From Holacanthus passer (Eukaryota; Chordata; Actinopteri; Pomacanthidae): a stretch of DNA of 64,000 nucleotides. The notes below the pieces were generated by a model. That model saw nothing but the letters and a program-made list of their open reading frames with translations. It did no database searches and was not told where the DNA came from. Below, one piece after another: positions 50,676 through 62,600 of this stretch. How positions within the stretch are numbered: position 1 is the first letter of the stretch; each line of letters opens with the position of its first letter. Location of the stretch: the NCBI GenBank assembly GCA_025331565.1, contig JAFREQ010000030.1, positions 868,001-932,000 on the forward strand. Reading direction: 5' to 3'. The translations under genes and the position numbers were made by a program.

Positions 50676-52042
50676 ATCAGAGGGAGTTGTCATCCCCGAG
50701 GGTCCTTGAAAGCATCTCCTTAAAAAAGATGCTAAACGTGTAGAAATAAATGAGATGATATTTCACCGTGATGAATGACATAATGAGCTGTGGGCCTCGG
50801 ATGTTTGACTGGCAAAAAGCTTTGTCTCATACATTTTTTAAGGCTTGCAAATAGAAAAAAAAAAGTCAAAACTCAGAGACATTAAAAAGTAATTTCACAT
50901 TTCATGACATGTGTTTCCTATTGTCCGACAGAACTCTGTGCAGTCTCCTCCTAATTTCAAGCACCATGTCACCGAGCAGAGCCGCCTGTCGGACCGGATG
51001 AGCCGCAGGTTGACGCGGACCTACCAGCTGTACAGCCGCACCAGCGGGAAGCACGTCCAGGTCCTGGCCAACAAGAGGGTCAACGCCAACGGGGACGACG
51101 GAGCGGTGCACGGTAAGACCGGAGAGCACGGCCGGTGGAGAGGGAGGTGTGTCAGCAGCGATTCAAAGAGCTAACAACATCACTTATAATTCATTAAAAA
51201 CACAATTCAGCATCCGTACAAACGATTAACGGCCGGACATGCGCAATGAAAAAATCTAAATATCGCGAGAATACAAAATGTCATTTAGAACGTTCTTTTG
51301 CTCTCACCTGAGGTTTGCTTGTAATTAAATATAGTTATATAATAAATAGCTGCAACATATGTTAATCCATTCAGGAAGAACTTGCTATATTGTTTCTGAA
51401 ATGATGAAGCGACTTCACTGCATTTGATGAGATAGCTGATGACAGCATCTCAGAGCATTTAAACCTCAGGAAAACAATAAAATAGGAAACATGTTCCCTC
51501 TCGCCAACATGGGAATTGTTTAAATTCAATGGTGCATGGAGTTGTGTTGAAAAGCAGTATAAATTATATGATATATATATATGGCAGCTTGTAGGAAAAT
51601 GTTTGAGCCAGGAGAAACAACTTGCGAACATTGTAAGAGGCATCAGTGCTGCCATCTTTTATGGCCTCATGAAGATTATTTATTTCTTTAGTGCGTTGCT
51701 CATCCTGAAAGTGATGACACCTGCTACGATGGACTTCAGGGAGACATTTCGTCCTTTGCGTCGAGCAGCTCAAAGGGAGCAGAATTCCTGTCACCAAAGG
51801 GTTTTCGGTGCGTCTAGCCATCTTTCCACCACAGCCACCGCCGTCCGTCCTCTGCTCAATGCCTGCTGCCCGCTTTTTTGGAGGCTCATTTTACGAGGAA
51901 TTTTCATTGCATTACAACTCAATGTATGACTCAATTTATAAGGAGCGGTGAAGTCAGCATCTTCACTTTATACCTTTTCCTCTCCTGTGTGCTCTTTTGT
52001 CTTTTAAATTTCTCGGCCTACACACACACACATTCGCACAGG

Positions 52043-52085
<43 letters not shown>

Positions 52086-53227
52086 TCATGCACACATTGG
52101 CTACACATCCTAAGTGGGTGTCACTCTTGTAACCGGCCCAAATCTGACCGCTGCTCTGTGCTTGTGGCTGTGTCCCTGACCGCAGTATTCTCACTCTCCT
52201 TTATCCCCAGTCTGAACTGCATCGCAGCACAGCATTTACAGACGCTCAACAACAATCGCGCCGTGCAAAATCACTATCATTTGATGCTATTTTGGAAGGC
52301 TTGCATGCCATTGTTAAAGGCAGCTACTGAATCATAAAAGGGTTAAGAGGAAATTTTTATGTCATCACCGGACGTGATTGTTTCAGAAAGGTTTAATCCC
52401 ATTTAATGATGACGTGACGTAATTCCAGTTTATTACTGTGTCTATCTTACGTAAAGAGGCCATTTGTCTCACACACTGCAACATCATAATCTGCATGCCT
52501 GCACCATGTCATCTCATTATCTGCGATCTGTTCTGTCTGTGCAGCTAAACTGGAGGTGGAGACGGACTCTTTTGGAAGTCGTATTCGCATTAAAGGGGTG
52601 AAGACAGGATACTACATATGTATGAACAAGAGGGGGAAGCTGATCGGCAAGGTAATCTGGAATTCATAGTTTTGTGGCTGCATATGACTAAAGCAACATC
52701 TTGAAGCTTGTTTGTTTCTTGGAAATGTTATTGCAGATTTGCAGCTTATGGTGGCACATTGTTGAGACACATTCGAAGCCAGAACAAATTTGATTTTCAG
52801 ATTTGTCTCAACAGCCCTCTTAAGGTTTCAAAGGGTATTTGATTTTCTGGAAATGAAGACGATACGCTTTCCGCTTCCTGGAAATTGTCCAAAATACCTC
52901 AAATTCTCCCCCCTTTTTTTCTTTCCCCAGCGGAAAGGACGAGGCAAAGACTGCATCTTCACCGAGATTGTTCTGGAAAACAACTACACGGCACTCCAGA
53001 ACGCCAAGTACGAGGGCTGGTACATGGCTTTCACGCGCAAGGGCCGTCCGAGGAAGGCCTCCAAGACCAAGCAGCACCAGAGGGAGGCCCACTTCATGAA
53101 GCGTCTGCCCAGGGGGCACTTGCTGAGCGAGAGGAGGCCGTTTGATGTCCTTCCTCTCGCTGTCCCCGTGCACCCTTTGAGCAAGCGGACTAAACATTCC
53201 CATCACCAGCGCTCGGGGGGCCGCTGA
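50186..53227 (+). CDS. fgf8: Fibroblast growth factor 8
   Basis: Five coding exons: 50186-50217, 50302-50338, 50932-51112, 52545-52651, 52931-53227; all GT-AG, total 217 aa (vertebrate Fgf8 is about 205-245). It is a secreted ligand for FGF receptors that patterns midbrain-hindbrain boundary, limb, heart and ear. Residues 1-23 form a signal peptide (MRLRTSRLGYL, then a hydrophobic FTALCFYAQ end). The mature part has SPPNF (FGF8b-type receptor contact), the TYQLYSRTSGKHVQVLANK core, C109 in YICMNKRGKLIGK, C127 in KDCIFTEIVLENNYTAL with sequon N137-Y-T, and GWYMAFTRKGRPRK. The two small 5' exons are the FGF8 pattern. The start was chosen by homology and has A at -3. The C-tail (about 190-217) and residues such as LEVETDSFGSRIRIKG differ from the fgf8a I remember, so it may be fgf8b; Fgf17 and Fgf18 fit less well. 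Confidence 0.92.
50638..50673. repeat. Poly-A tract of 36 bases
   Basis: An uninterrupted A run in fgf8 intron 2, on the coding strand, about 260 bp before exon 3. Confidence 0.97.
51113..52544. promoter_or_regulatory. fgf8 intron 3 with candidate enhancers
   Basis: Repeat-free, GC-balanced stretches at about 51580-51840 and 52190-52470 hold homeodomain and TGACGTGACGTAA-type (CREB/ATF, near 52413) cores. They flank CA/GA microsatellites (about 52021-52081). Intronic enhancers are known at vertebrate Fgf8. Conservation is not testable here. Confidence 0.35.
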
Positions 53228-53790
53228 GGACTGAAACCACTGAGGGAGAACTGTGGACGGACCAGCACAGAAAAACCACTACACAAGAAAACAAGTGCTC
53301 CCACAGAAATTAACTTTTACAGTCAAGTGCCCATACACGTTTTGCCTCATTTTGTGGACTTATGTAATTCTTTGTACTGGATTGTATGTAAACATTGACT
53401 ATCTAATCTGCTAGTTATTTCCAATTCAGGCAGACTTTAGGACAGATTTTTACTTATTAAATCGGGGGGGGGGGGTGATTAAAGTATGGAGGAGCTCAAT
53501 ATTGTCGTGAGTGAAAACCTTTGGTTAGAAGTTAGCCAGCTCAGCAACAAAGAATGTTTAAAAGAGAAACGAGTACAATGAAGCTAGACATGGCAGCTAT
53601 CTGTGGATTTTTCTGTGGTTACAACATCTCAGAGCCTCAGTTGACATGCTATCTTGCCTTTAGGAGGCCATTTCTGAGAATTTTTAACCTGTTTTTTTTC
53701 TACATATATGAATATATTTTTACTGTAAAAATGTAAATGATGTCAAATGATGGAAATATTTATTGTAGAGTGTATATTAAAACCACTAAA
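53228..53790 (+). other. fgf8 3' untranslated region
   Basis: AT-rich DNA after the TGA stop. ATTAAA at 53776-53781 is a plausible polyadenylation signal; another ATTAAA lies near 53477 after a G-tract (53465-53474). No further exon. Confidence 0.45.
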
Positions 53791-53899
53791 GAATCAGTTC
53801 ACAAGCTGCTTGGCTTCTCTCTTGTGTGGTTGTTTTGGGACGGAAAGCCAGCATATATTGTTAGTTGCCCCCAAAAACTGTTGTTTTTTTTTCCTTCTT

Positions 53900-54240
53900 C
53901 TTCTTCAAGCTGGAGACCCAGATAACTGAGGGGCAATATCTGTGACAGGCTACTGAATTCAATGTGCTCAGCAAGTGAGACTTGGGCCTGAATGGCCCGA
54001 GCTATGCATTAAAAGCGATGAGGTCAGCCCACCATTTTGGCCCAAACAAAGGTTACCACCATGTAGTTGCATTTCTCACGATCGCACACCGTAACCCTCT
54101 GATCAAATGGGCCCTTTGTGAAACCTCATATAAAAGGGCATGTTATACAATAGTGGGTTCGAATAATAACACGAGGAGGGGTCAGTTATCAAAAAGAAGC
54201 CAGTCACACAGGGAGGGGTAAGGGGTTGGAGGGAGTGGGG
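53900..54240. promoter_or_regulatory. Candidate downstream fgf8 enhancer with TCF/LEF-type sites
   Basis: A repeat-free block just after the fgf8 3' end with AACAAAG (54045-54051) and CTTTGTG (54114-54120), opposite orientations of the TCF/LEF core, plus a TGATCAAA at about 54100. It also holds a TATAAAAG box-like sequence (about 54131). Proximity to fgf8 makes it a good candidate. Confidence 0.35.
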
Positions 54241-55885
54241 TCTGCGGAGAGGGGTTGCAGAAAAAGCATCAGGGCCTGTGTGGCAAAATGTGGCATCGGC
54301 TGAAAGAGGGGGAATGGCTGGGAAGAGGCATTCGGGAATGAAAGGGAGGCAGAAAAGAAGCCCTCTTCCCAGAAGCAGTTGAGCATGACCATCAGAGGCC
54401 AAACGACAGGGGAGGAAGAAGACCCTGAACAGAGGGATTCGGCTGCTCTCACAGTGCATGAGCTGGATGTCCAATTTGTTAGTCGATGTTTGCTGCTGCA
54501 AGAATTTGTTCTGACAGCAGCTCGAGCTGTGAAGACTGTAAAGCATTTAACTAATTTACAAAAATTAAGACCTCAGAATGGATGATTAGTATTTAGGACG
54601 TCTTCTCAGCAGCATACACTTCTTACACAACATATTTAAGTAGAATTAGCACCGCTCCGCTTCAAAAACCAAACAGGCAAACACTACTTAATCAAGTATT
54701 TATGAATGCATTTTTTGTCACAAAAAAAACCATCAAGTCCCTCACAAGAATTTGCAAAACAACAGGACAGTCTGGGTTCAAAATGTTTTCTTGTATTCCT
54801 ATTCTTTCCATCTGGATGAAGACAAAGCACAATAGTGAGAGAGACCTGTGGTTTTGTCTCTGCTTTTTGCACTTGCTCTCTGGGTTTGGACAAGTGATGA
54901 AAAATGCATGGAATCACAAGGTTGAAATGATCTATATTTAAACGCCTTTGTGTCCTTTAAACAGCACTGTTCTTTTTTTATTCCCTGTCTAAGTATTTCT
55001 GACTGGACAGTGTTTTTACTTAATTATACTTGGTGAAAAAGTAGATAAATATCCCATTTGGAAGAATGGATGTATTCAATTATCTTTTTCTATACCTGCC
55101 ATGTATACATTGACTTAAAAAATCCCAAAATGTAAAATACCCCTTTATATGTATCCTTGTTAGACAATGGTATGAAATCCATTTGTTTACTCATGTCAAT
55201 GGAGTTTCAGCAGGAGACCACAGGGTCAGAGTGACCCTCTGTTGCAAAGGGAAAACAGTAACACTAGCTTGCTCACTGACCAGAGTTTCAGTAATGGCTT
55301 TCAGGGTGGCCCTCTACATGCAAGGAACATGAGGGTATTCAGTTAACACAAATGGGATGTGCTCGTAACAGCGACCCCGGAACGAACAGGGATGAGGCAT
55401 TGTGTGTTTTGAGTGTTTTACAAGGACATCAATGAAAGGAGGGTGGTAGGTTATGTGACCCCCATCAAAATTGCTCCCTAGTAGGTTTGCAAAAATAGAC
55501 ACTGTTGTGACACAACTTTAAATTTTCTCACAAAGATTTTATGTAAATTGTTAAATTATTTTCTGTGAAAGTAATAATTTGGGAAAACACTCAGCTACAA
55601 AGTTAATAAATGTGGTTGTGAGACTGTGAAACAATATATTTTACGGAGTATCTTGTCTGTATCAAATATAAATGCCAGGATAAATTACAACACCAACAAA
55701 TCTAATAAATGGTGCCAATTATTAACACAATTAGAAGCATTAAACCATTAACAAGGCACTGTGAAAAGGTCTTCTTAATGAAGGGAACCACTAAAGAAAA
55801 AAAACAAGAGCTCTCACATGTCTGGATAATGACACAGTGAGGTTCTGCTTTAAATGAACAATTCTCTTGCTCCCACAGTCAGAAT
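54241..55885. other. fgf8-dpcd intergenic DNA, no gene
   Basis: 54200-54420 is purine-rich. 55190-55500 is repeat-free and could be a further element. The remainder is AT-rich. No exon seen. Confidence 0.4.
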
Positions 55886-58184
55886 TCACTGAGTTTTGCA
55901 GTCGACGTCCCGTTCGCTGGTCCCCTTCAGTTTCTTCAGCTCCTTCAGTAGCTCCTGTTCAAGGGTTAAAATCTCCTTGGGTTTCTTGTACTGGACAACA
56001 GAGAAGAAAAAGAATTACTTCAACATTCTCTTCATCTCACTCCTGCAAATCCTTCAACGTAATCATGTTGAAAGAGTGTGCAAAATAGAGGGCAAATATC
56101 ACAAAAAGAGCAATTGTTGTAGGCATAATATTGTTGTAATGTCAAAAACAACAGGTGCACAGAAGAAAAACAGGAAGAAAAAAAACACCAGCATTTCATC
56201 TTCATGATTTGCATAAAATGCTTTGATAAACAAAATAAACTTTTCTGATGCAAGTAAGGATGATAGTTTGTGTGAGATTCTATTTGGATTTGTAAAGAAT
56301 TGTGTATATTTGTGCTGTTATTCAGACTGCTGAGATGATACTTTCTAGGTCCCTGCATTCAACATTTTAGGTTAGAGCACATATCTAAGAATCGATTTAT
56401 ATTTAAAGCATTAGGTAACATTTGATCACCTTATGTTCTTTGCACAAACTAATCTTGCACAACCTCTACTACTCCTTTTCTTAGCTTATTTTCTTAAAAT
56501 CTACAATTCTACAATTTCATTTAGCAGATAAAGTACATGTTATTTAATGTGATATTTGTTGTGTTCACTTCATACTGTAACTGCAGTAACATAACAGTTT
56601 CCCAGTTTGGGACAAATAAAGTCTATCTATCTATCTATCTATTTGGATTAATTTATTTTTCATTGTTGTGCAGGACTTACGCTGACAATTAAAGTGTTGT
56701 TGGCGTGAGTGAAGCTGAGGGCGGAGCTGTCCAGTGGGAGCTCACTGCGATCTAAATCAACAATACTGAACTTCTTATAATACCTGGGAAGACATGGAGA
56801 GGATGTCATTGGTTTATCACGCTACTGTATAGACAAAGGTATTGTAAACAGTGCCATCTATAGGAAGGACATAAGGATTACATGCAACAAGTGTATAGCA
56901 CAGTTACATATTTACTTTTTGTTTGAGGTTTTTATGATGATGCATCTCTCAGATGGCTCCACAGAAACACTGAAGACATCTTTGGGGTAGGGAAGGTTGC
57001 GGATTCTCCACTGAAAGCTGGTCTTTGTGTCTTTACGCATGAAAACAGGCTGTGGAAGCAGAAATCATTCAAATCCATTTTACAGACAGACATTTGCTAG
57101 TGTTTTCTCTAAAAGCAATCAAAGAGAATTAAAACAACAGAAAATGCACATTAGAAAATGAGGTGGTTCAAGAGTAATTATAAAGTCAAAGCCATAGAAA
57201 ACATAGAGGAAAACCCACATTGGAGCAGTTCTCCTTGATCACCTCCGATTCCAGAGAAGTGACAGGGCCCGCAAATGGCTCTCCAACCTCTACCTGCCAT
57301 TGTCCCTGAGCTCCAAGCGTGCTTTTATGTCGCCACTTTCGGACTGAAACGTACAAAACATTTTATAAGCTACATAAATGTATGTGGTTGAAATTCAGAA
57401 TGCCAGCAGCTGCATGCTGCCATGTAAAACTAAACACCTCTTGCTTACCAATGAGCTCATCTGTTTTCAAGTCGTACTCCTCTGCCATTTCTTTGCCATC
57501 TGTAAAGAGGTAGTGGATCTTCCTTTTTCCTGGAGGTGGAATTTGAAAAGATTTATTATACAAAGTGAGAAGTATAATGTGTTTCTAGTTTCAGAACTAA
57601 CCCAGCATTACATGTGATCATTCTTAAGGGTGTGAGTAAAAATACTTTCTTACTGCGAACTCCAATATTTAATGTGTTTTTGGTCAAATAAGAACAGCTG
57701 TAAATCGCAGTAAGCAGAAATCAGTGAGCAGACATGCTAATAGACTCGTTGATTAGAGAAACCTCAGAATTAGCTAGATTAATTAAATGGTGGTGCAAAG
57801 ACTCCCAGAGGCCAGTGAATCAGACTGTACCTCTTTTTAAGGACACATCTTTTTTCAGAATTGTAGAATATTGTTAATAACATCTTTTATTGAATGTGTT
57901 TAAATGCCTGTTTATGTTAAAACAACGTGTGTAAGATGCTACAGAGACAGTTGTGCCACCTGCTTATTGCCTGGTAACATTAACGTTAGCTGGACAGCTA
58001 GCTAACGGTCTGAGCTAACAGAAGAAATTAATGATCATGTTAGGAAAAATGACACTAAATCTGGCGAAAAGCAAATCTTCCTAATTGAAGAACTTGTTTT
58101 TCTTTTTGTAAGTTACTCACCTTCGTATATCAGAGCTGTTTTCTTTGATGATTTCAGGAGATCAGCCCAGCTCTGCACAGCCAT
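55886..58184 (-). CDS. dpcd: DPCD protein (deleted in primary ciliary dyskinesia homolog)
   Basis: Six minus-strand exons: 58121-58184, 57449-57529, 57219-57343, 56916-57049, 56681-56783, 55886-55990; all GT-AG, 203 aa, the same length as the human protein as I recall it. Recognisable blocks in order: MAVQSWADLLKSSKKTALIY, KIHYLFTDGKEMAEEYDLKT, VRKWRHKSTLGAQGQWQVEV, FMRKDTKTSFQWRIRNLPYP, KKYYKKFSI, SFTHANNTLIVS and the C-terminal DCKTQ. DPCD is a CS-domain-like protein that works with R2TP/RUVBL chaperones and is linked to cilium formation. It is convergent with fgf8 and head-to-head with poll, as POLL-DPCD in mammals. An X-box lies 49 bp upstream of the start. No polyadenylation signal is obvious close to the stop. 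Confidence 0.95.
56595..56642 (+). mobile_element. Retroposon tail ending in (TATC)n
   Basis: 'cagtttcccagtttgggaca' followed by AATAAA and a TCTA microsatellite (56622-56642), in dpcd intron 5 (antisense to the gene). Related to the tails at 25535 and 63663. Confidence 0.55.
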
Positions 58185-58232
58185 GTTTCTGAAGCTGTTT
58201 GTGTAGCTCAGGGCCACTTCCGGACTCGACCG

Positions 58233-58246
58233 GTAACCACAGCAAC
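58233..58246. promoter_or_regulatory. RFX X-box upstream of dpcd
   Basis: GTAACCACAGCAAC fits the RFX consensus GTNRCC, 0-3 spacer, RGYAAC with no mismatch. It lies 49 bp upstream of the dpcd start codon, within the range where X-boxes drive ciliary genes. Confidence 0.6.
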
Positions 58247-58439
58247 CGAAGTAATTAAACAAAGTTAATAGAAAAATATTTATAGAGTTGACCAATTTTT
58301 TTATCATCGTAAAAGTTGTTACAAACAATCACGTTGTAATATCTAGATTTAGGGGACGATATACATACATTTTTTAAAAGCAAAATTAAAAACAACTACT
58401 TGACCCGGAAGTGAAACTGGTTAAACTGGTCTTTCCTGT

Positions 58440-58470
58440 TTTCACTACGTATGGTTCCATCTGAAGAGGG
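58440..58470 (+). other. poll: Likely noncoding first exon of poll (3' end)
   Basis: AGGG/GTAAGA at 58470/58471 is a strong donor facing an acceptor (TCACAG, exon from 59438) before the poll start codon. Joining them gives a 5' untranslated leader. It contains an upstream ATG (58451) in a different frame. The 5' end of the exon is unknown. Confidence 0.45.
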
Positions 58471-58799
58471 GTAAGAGCCGAAACACTAGAGTTTAAAGGG
58501 TTTTCTGCTTCAAATATACAATTTTATTTGGATGTACTGGAATCAATTAAAGCGTAATTTGAATATTGATTGAACATGATAATTAAAAGACCAAGCGTTT
58601 TCTGTTTCTCACATTAGCATAAGCTAAAGGCAGTTAGCTAATACAATACTATGATGACAAAGATTGATTTCTCATCTGTTTTAGGAAGCAGCTTTAGGTT
58701 AACTGCTGAGTGAGCTGGCTTAACTATAACTGGATATCTGCACTGATACTATAAACTATGTACTAATGTTGACAGTGCAGAGCAGTTGTACGAGAAATG

Positions 58800-59200
58800 T
58801 GTTTTACTGTGTTGTATTAAATGTAAGTTATTCGAGATATGGCACAAGATGAGTATTGGTTTTATGCTTATACTGACATTTCTACTACACTTCAGAGGGA
58901 AATATCTTATTTTTATGCCAATACATTCATGCTTTATAACAGCTACAGTTACTAGTTACTTTGCAGATTTATACTTAACTTTCAACGTGAATCAATTACC
59001 ATATGCTGTTGATGTAGATGACTAACTACTCAGTAGTTTTTAAAGTAAATTCAGTAATATAACACTGACAGGGGACTTTGTCTTAATGTATGCTTTAACT
59101 TTTGTAAGATGCTTATACCTATAAGATCATTAAACATTTTGAATGCAGGGCCTTTAATGGAGTATAGTTACAGTGTAATATCACCACTGTCAAATTATAT
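58800..59200. mobile_element. Degraded AT-rich repeat in poll intron 1
   Basis: Phrases such as 'acattttgaatgcagggcct' and 'agttacagtgtaatatcacc' match the family in 31391-32350. No coding function. Confidence 0.4.
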
Positions 59201-59466
59201 CTTTTAAAACCTATGGTAGAGTTCTAAAATATAAAAAGCAAACAAATAGCAGCCCCCAAATAGATCTTTCAATGGTTTAACACTTAAATTCAGTCTATTT
59301 TTTAGTTTGAACCCATTACATTCTCAGACACTGTTACAATTAGTGTATTATGGTGTAGAAGTTGTACACACAGCTTGTGTTCCAGGTTTGTGGATGGGTT
59401 TTACTATGTAGCTTCACAATTCTGCTTCATGTCACAGGCCACTGGTGTCCCCCTTCAAGAGACAAG

Positions 59467-59585
59467 ATGGAGGCTCGTCATGGGATCATGAAAGCCTTTC
59501 CTAAAGTTAAAAGAGCCAAAGTGTTACATGGAAAGGATGCACCCCCGACAAAGAAGAAACCTGATGAATGTGATGTCACAGGTTG

Positions 59586-59626
<41 letters not shown>

Positions 59627-62600
59627 GTGGGAATGACTGACAAAAATGTGAAGATAGGGGGAGAAAAACATAGAGCTGTGCAGGAGAGATAGATTAGGAA
59701 AAAACAAATACTGATAACACCAAAGTAGAAGTGCAACATTGTAACATCTTCTTCTCTTCTGTCCCAGGAAACACTTTTAATGGTGTCACAGTTTACATCC
59801 TGCCTGCTGGAATAGGAAATGCAAGGTACCAGATCTTCCAAAGACAAATTGTGCAGAATGGAGGACAGACTGAGAGTTCACTGTGTCCCAGTGTCACTCA
59901 TGTTGTCGTAGATGACAACATGGATGTGGACAGGGCTCTGCGCATACTGAAAATGGATTGCATGCCCTCTGGAGTCCAACTGGTGAAATGCACTTGGCTG
60001 AGCTTGTGCATCAGTGAGAAACAACTGCTGGATGTTGACAGCTACAGCCTTCTTTTACCTAAGAGGTGATTGAGCTAATAGTACTTTAGAAAGTCTGAAA
60101 GCTGTTGTTACCTGTATCTGTATCTCATGGTGTTTCCAGTTGATCACATACAGGTCCTTGTGCTATACTTGTGTCTATACTTTTAACTTGTATATTTACC
60201 AATTAAAATATAAGTATTTGTAAAACTGTTCTCTCTGCTTAGGGAATCTGAACCAGCACATGAAAATATTAAAGAAGAGTTGCTGAATGTCAAACCTGCT
60301 GTAGAAACTATTCTACCGCCAGTGTCTGATCAAACCAGACAAGAGGAGGCCAAAGACATGGTAGGTTTCCAGGCATGACCTTGAACACATAAAAACAAGA
60401 AGTCTGTGTGTATTGGATTGTTATTACAGTTTTCAATTACATTTTACTCTCAGACGGTCCCAGACACCAAAGAGGAAGTGCGAGTAGAGGAAGACGGGGT
60501 GTCTCAGAATGACCTGGAAGCTCTCATCACCGGCCAGCACCCCAAAGAGGAGACTCCTGGCCCCAGTCTGGACCCTGGTCCAAACTCTGCTACCCAGAAG
60601 GTGGTCTTGGGGAAGTGGGTGTGTGCCCAGTCCTCTCAGTCCAAAACTAATAACTTCAACAAACACATCACAGACAAACTAGAAGTGCTGGCCAAGGCCT
60701 ACACACACCAGGGGGACAAGTGGAGGGCGCTGAGCTACTCCAAGGCTGTCAACGCACTGAAGAGTTACCACAAGCCTGTTACATCATATCAGGTAACCTA
60801 ATGCAGAGATGCTTTTGTTGTCACGTTGTTGGTAGTGTCAGTAATGTGTATAGTTGTAGGATACACTGTGAGAAGTCATTTTTGTTGGGCGACAGATTAT
60901 CTTTAGTCCACAATACTGGGATTATTTAGTGTATATTCCTCTTTTAATCTGAACCTTTTTCGTTTGTTTTAGGAGGCTTCTCAGATCCCAGGAATTGGAA
61001 AAAGCATGGCTGATAAAATTGATGAGATCATGGAGAGCGGTCACCTGAGGAAACTGGATCATATTGGGGAGGCTGTGCCAGTATTGGAGCTTTTTACGAA
61101 CATCTGGGGTGCAGGAGCTAAAACTGCACAGCTGTGGTACCAACAGGTAATGCACACACACACAGACACACAGACTCACAGACAAACAGACACACATCCA
61201 GTCAAAATGTTACAGGCTTACTTGAATTTAATCAAATTAAAATAAAATGAAGGCTTGAAGTTGAAGGACTTCAAGTATACACTTCCTCTTTTGCAACAAG
61301 ACTGTTTTACTTACCCCATAGACTATTCACATTAAAGTACAATTTACAATGCGGTGACAGGATATCTAGTTGAAAGATATGTCCAGTCCAGATTGAAACT
61401 CTGAATTATAGCCTGACTGATAAATCGGCCAGGCAGACATAGTACCACTATCATCTTATTGTATATACTTATATTGATGCTTGTGTAAGAAATTGCAGTA
61501 CCGAAATGCCAAAGATATACATAGTTTGCCCACCAGAGAGCGCTGACAGGTTTATTTTCAAACTGTACAATATCCCATGCTGTACTTACTTTATCATAAA
61601 TGTTTTGCAAACAAAAATCAAAATCTAATCCAAAATATTTGATTATATTATATATTTAAAAAATATGTAGTTCTGTCATTATCTGATTTTGTAAACTCTT
61701 GTATATTGATAAAAGTACCGTTCTAAAAAATTTAGCATCTGTCAGGCTATGGATCCCATTTAATTAGCACAGCTAAGCGCTTTCATCAGAGGCTTTTATT
61801 ATTCTATAAGGTAACACTTTATAAAAGATTGCAATAAAATACAAGTTCGAATGTGTGCGATCTATATAAGAATCCCTAAGGAATAGTAGATAAGCTGTGA
61901 GATATAAAATTTAATCATAATTAAGTTGATCACTAAGTCAGGAAGAAAATTGGAAGCAAATGTCTAATATATGACTTTTTGTATTCTTTGAAGATTTTTG
62001 AAAAAAATGCTGTGTCTTTTAGGGATTTCGCACATTGGAGGACGTCCGCACAAAAGCCCACCTAAGCAACACTCAGAAAATAGGACTCAAGCACTATGAT
62101 GACTTTCTAGACCGAATGCCCAGAGAAGAAGCAGCAGCCATAGAGAAAATGGTAATGTATCTTCATTTGTCACAACATCTACATGTGTCATTCTGTGATA
62201 ACAGATGAAATATGTTTGTATCCTTCACCACTTGAACAGGTTTAGTTAAGTTTACATAGATGTGCGATACCTTTGAAATGGATTCCACCTCTAACTCACA
62301 GAAATTTGGAAGCAGAAGGCTTAAAGTAGGAAACAGTTTGTGTCAGCTTTCCTTGACTGCTTGATAATGGGAAAACCAGACCGTGTTCTCACAAAGTGGA
62401 GCATCCCAAAGGGGAAAACTAACTCTCGAAAGTTGCTGCATCTTAAGTTAGCCGGATACCTGTTCACTCCAGAGCGCTGAGTACAGCGCTAGTTGTTGTC
62501 AGATTGTATTACTTAGATTTTCTTTTTCCTCCAAAGCTGCCAGATAGAAAGTGCACATGAGATAGATGACTAAAGCATGTGTACTCCCCTCAGGCTTGTC

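Larger units (their letters stand above)
58185..58470. promoter_or_regulatory. Divergent dpcd-poll promoter
   Basis: Only about 0.3 kb separates the dpcd start codon from the likely first poll exon. ETS-type sites sit near each end: ACTTCCGG (58216-58223) and CCGGAAGT (58405-58412). No TATA box is placed for either gene, as expected of a housekeeping bidirectional promoter. Confidence 0.6.

Noticed and set aside
59362..59466. Upstream extension of poll exon 2 from an ATG at 59362
   Set aside because: A good acceptor (TCACAG at 59437) lies inside it, the extension has no similarity to Pol lambda, and the conserved start is at 59467.
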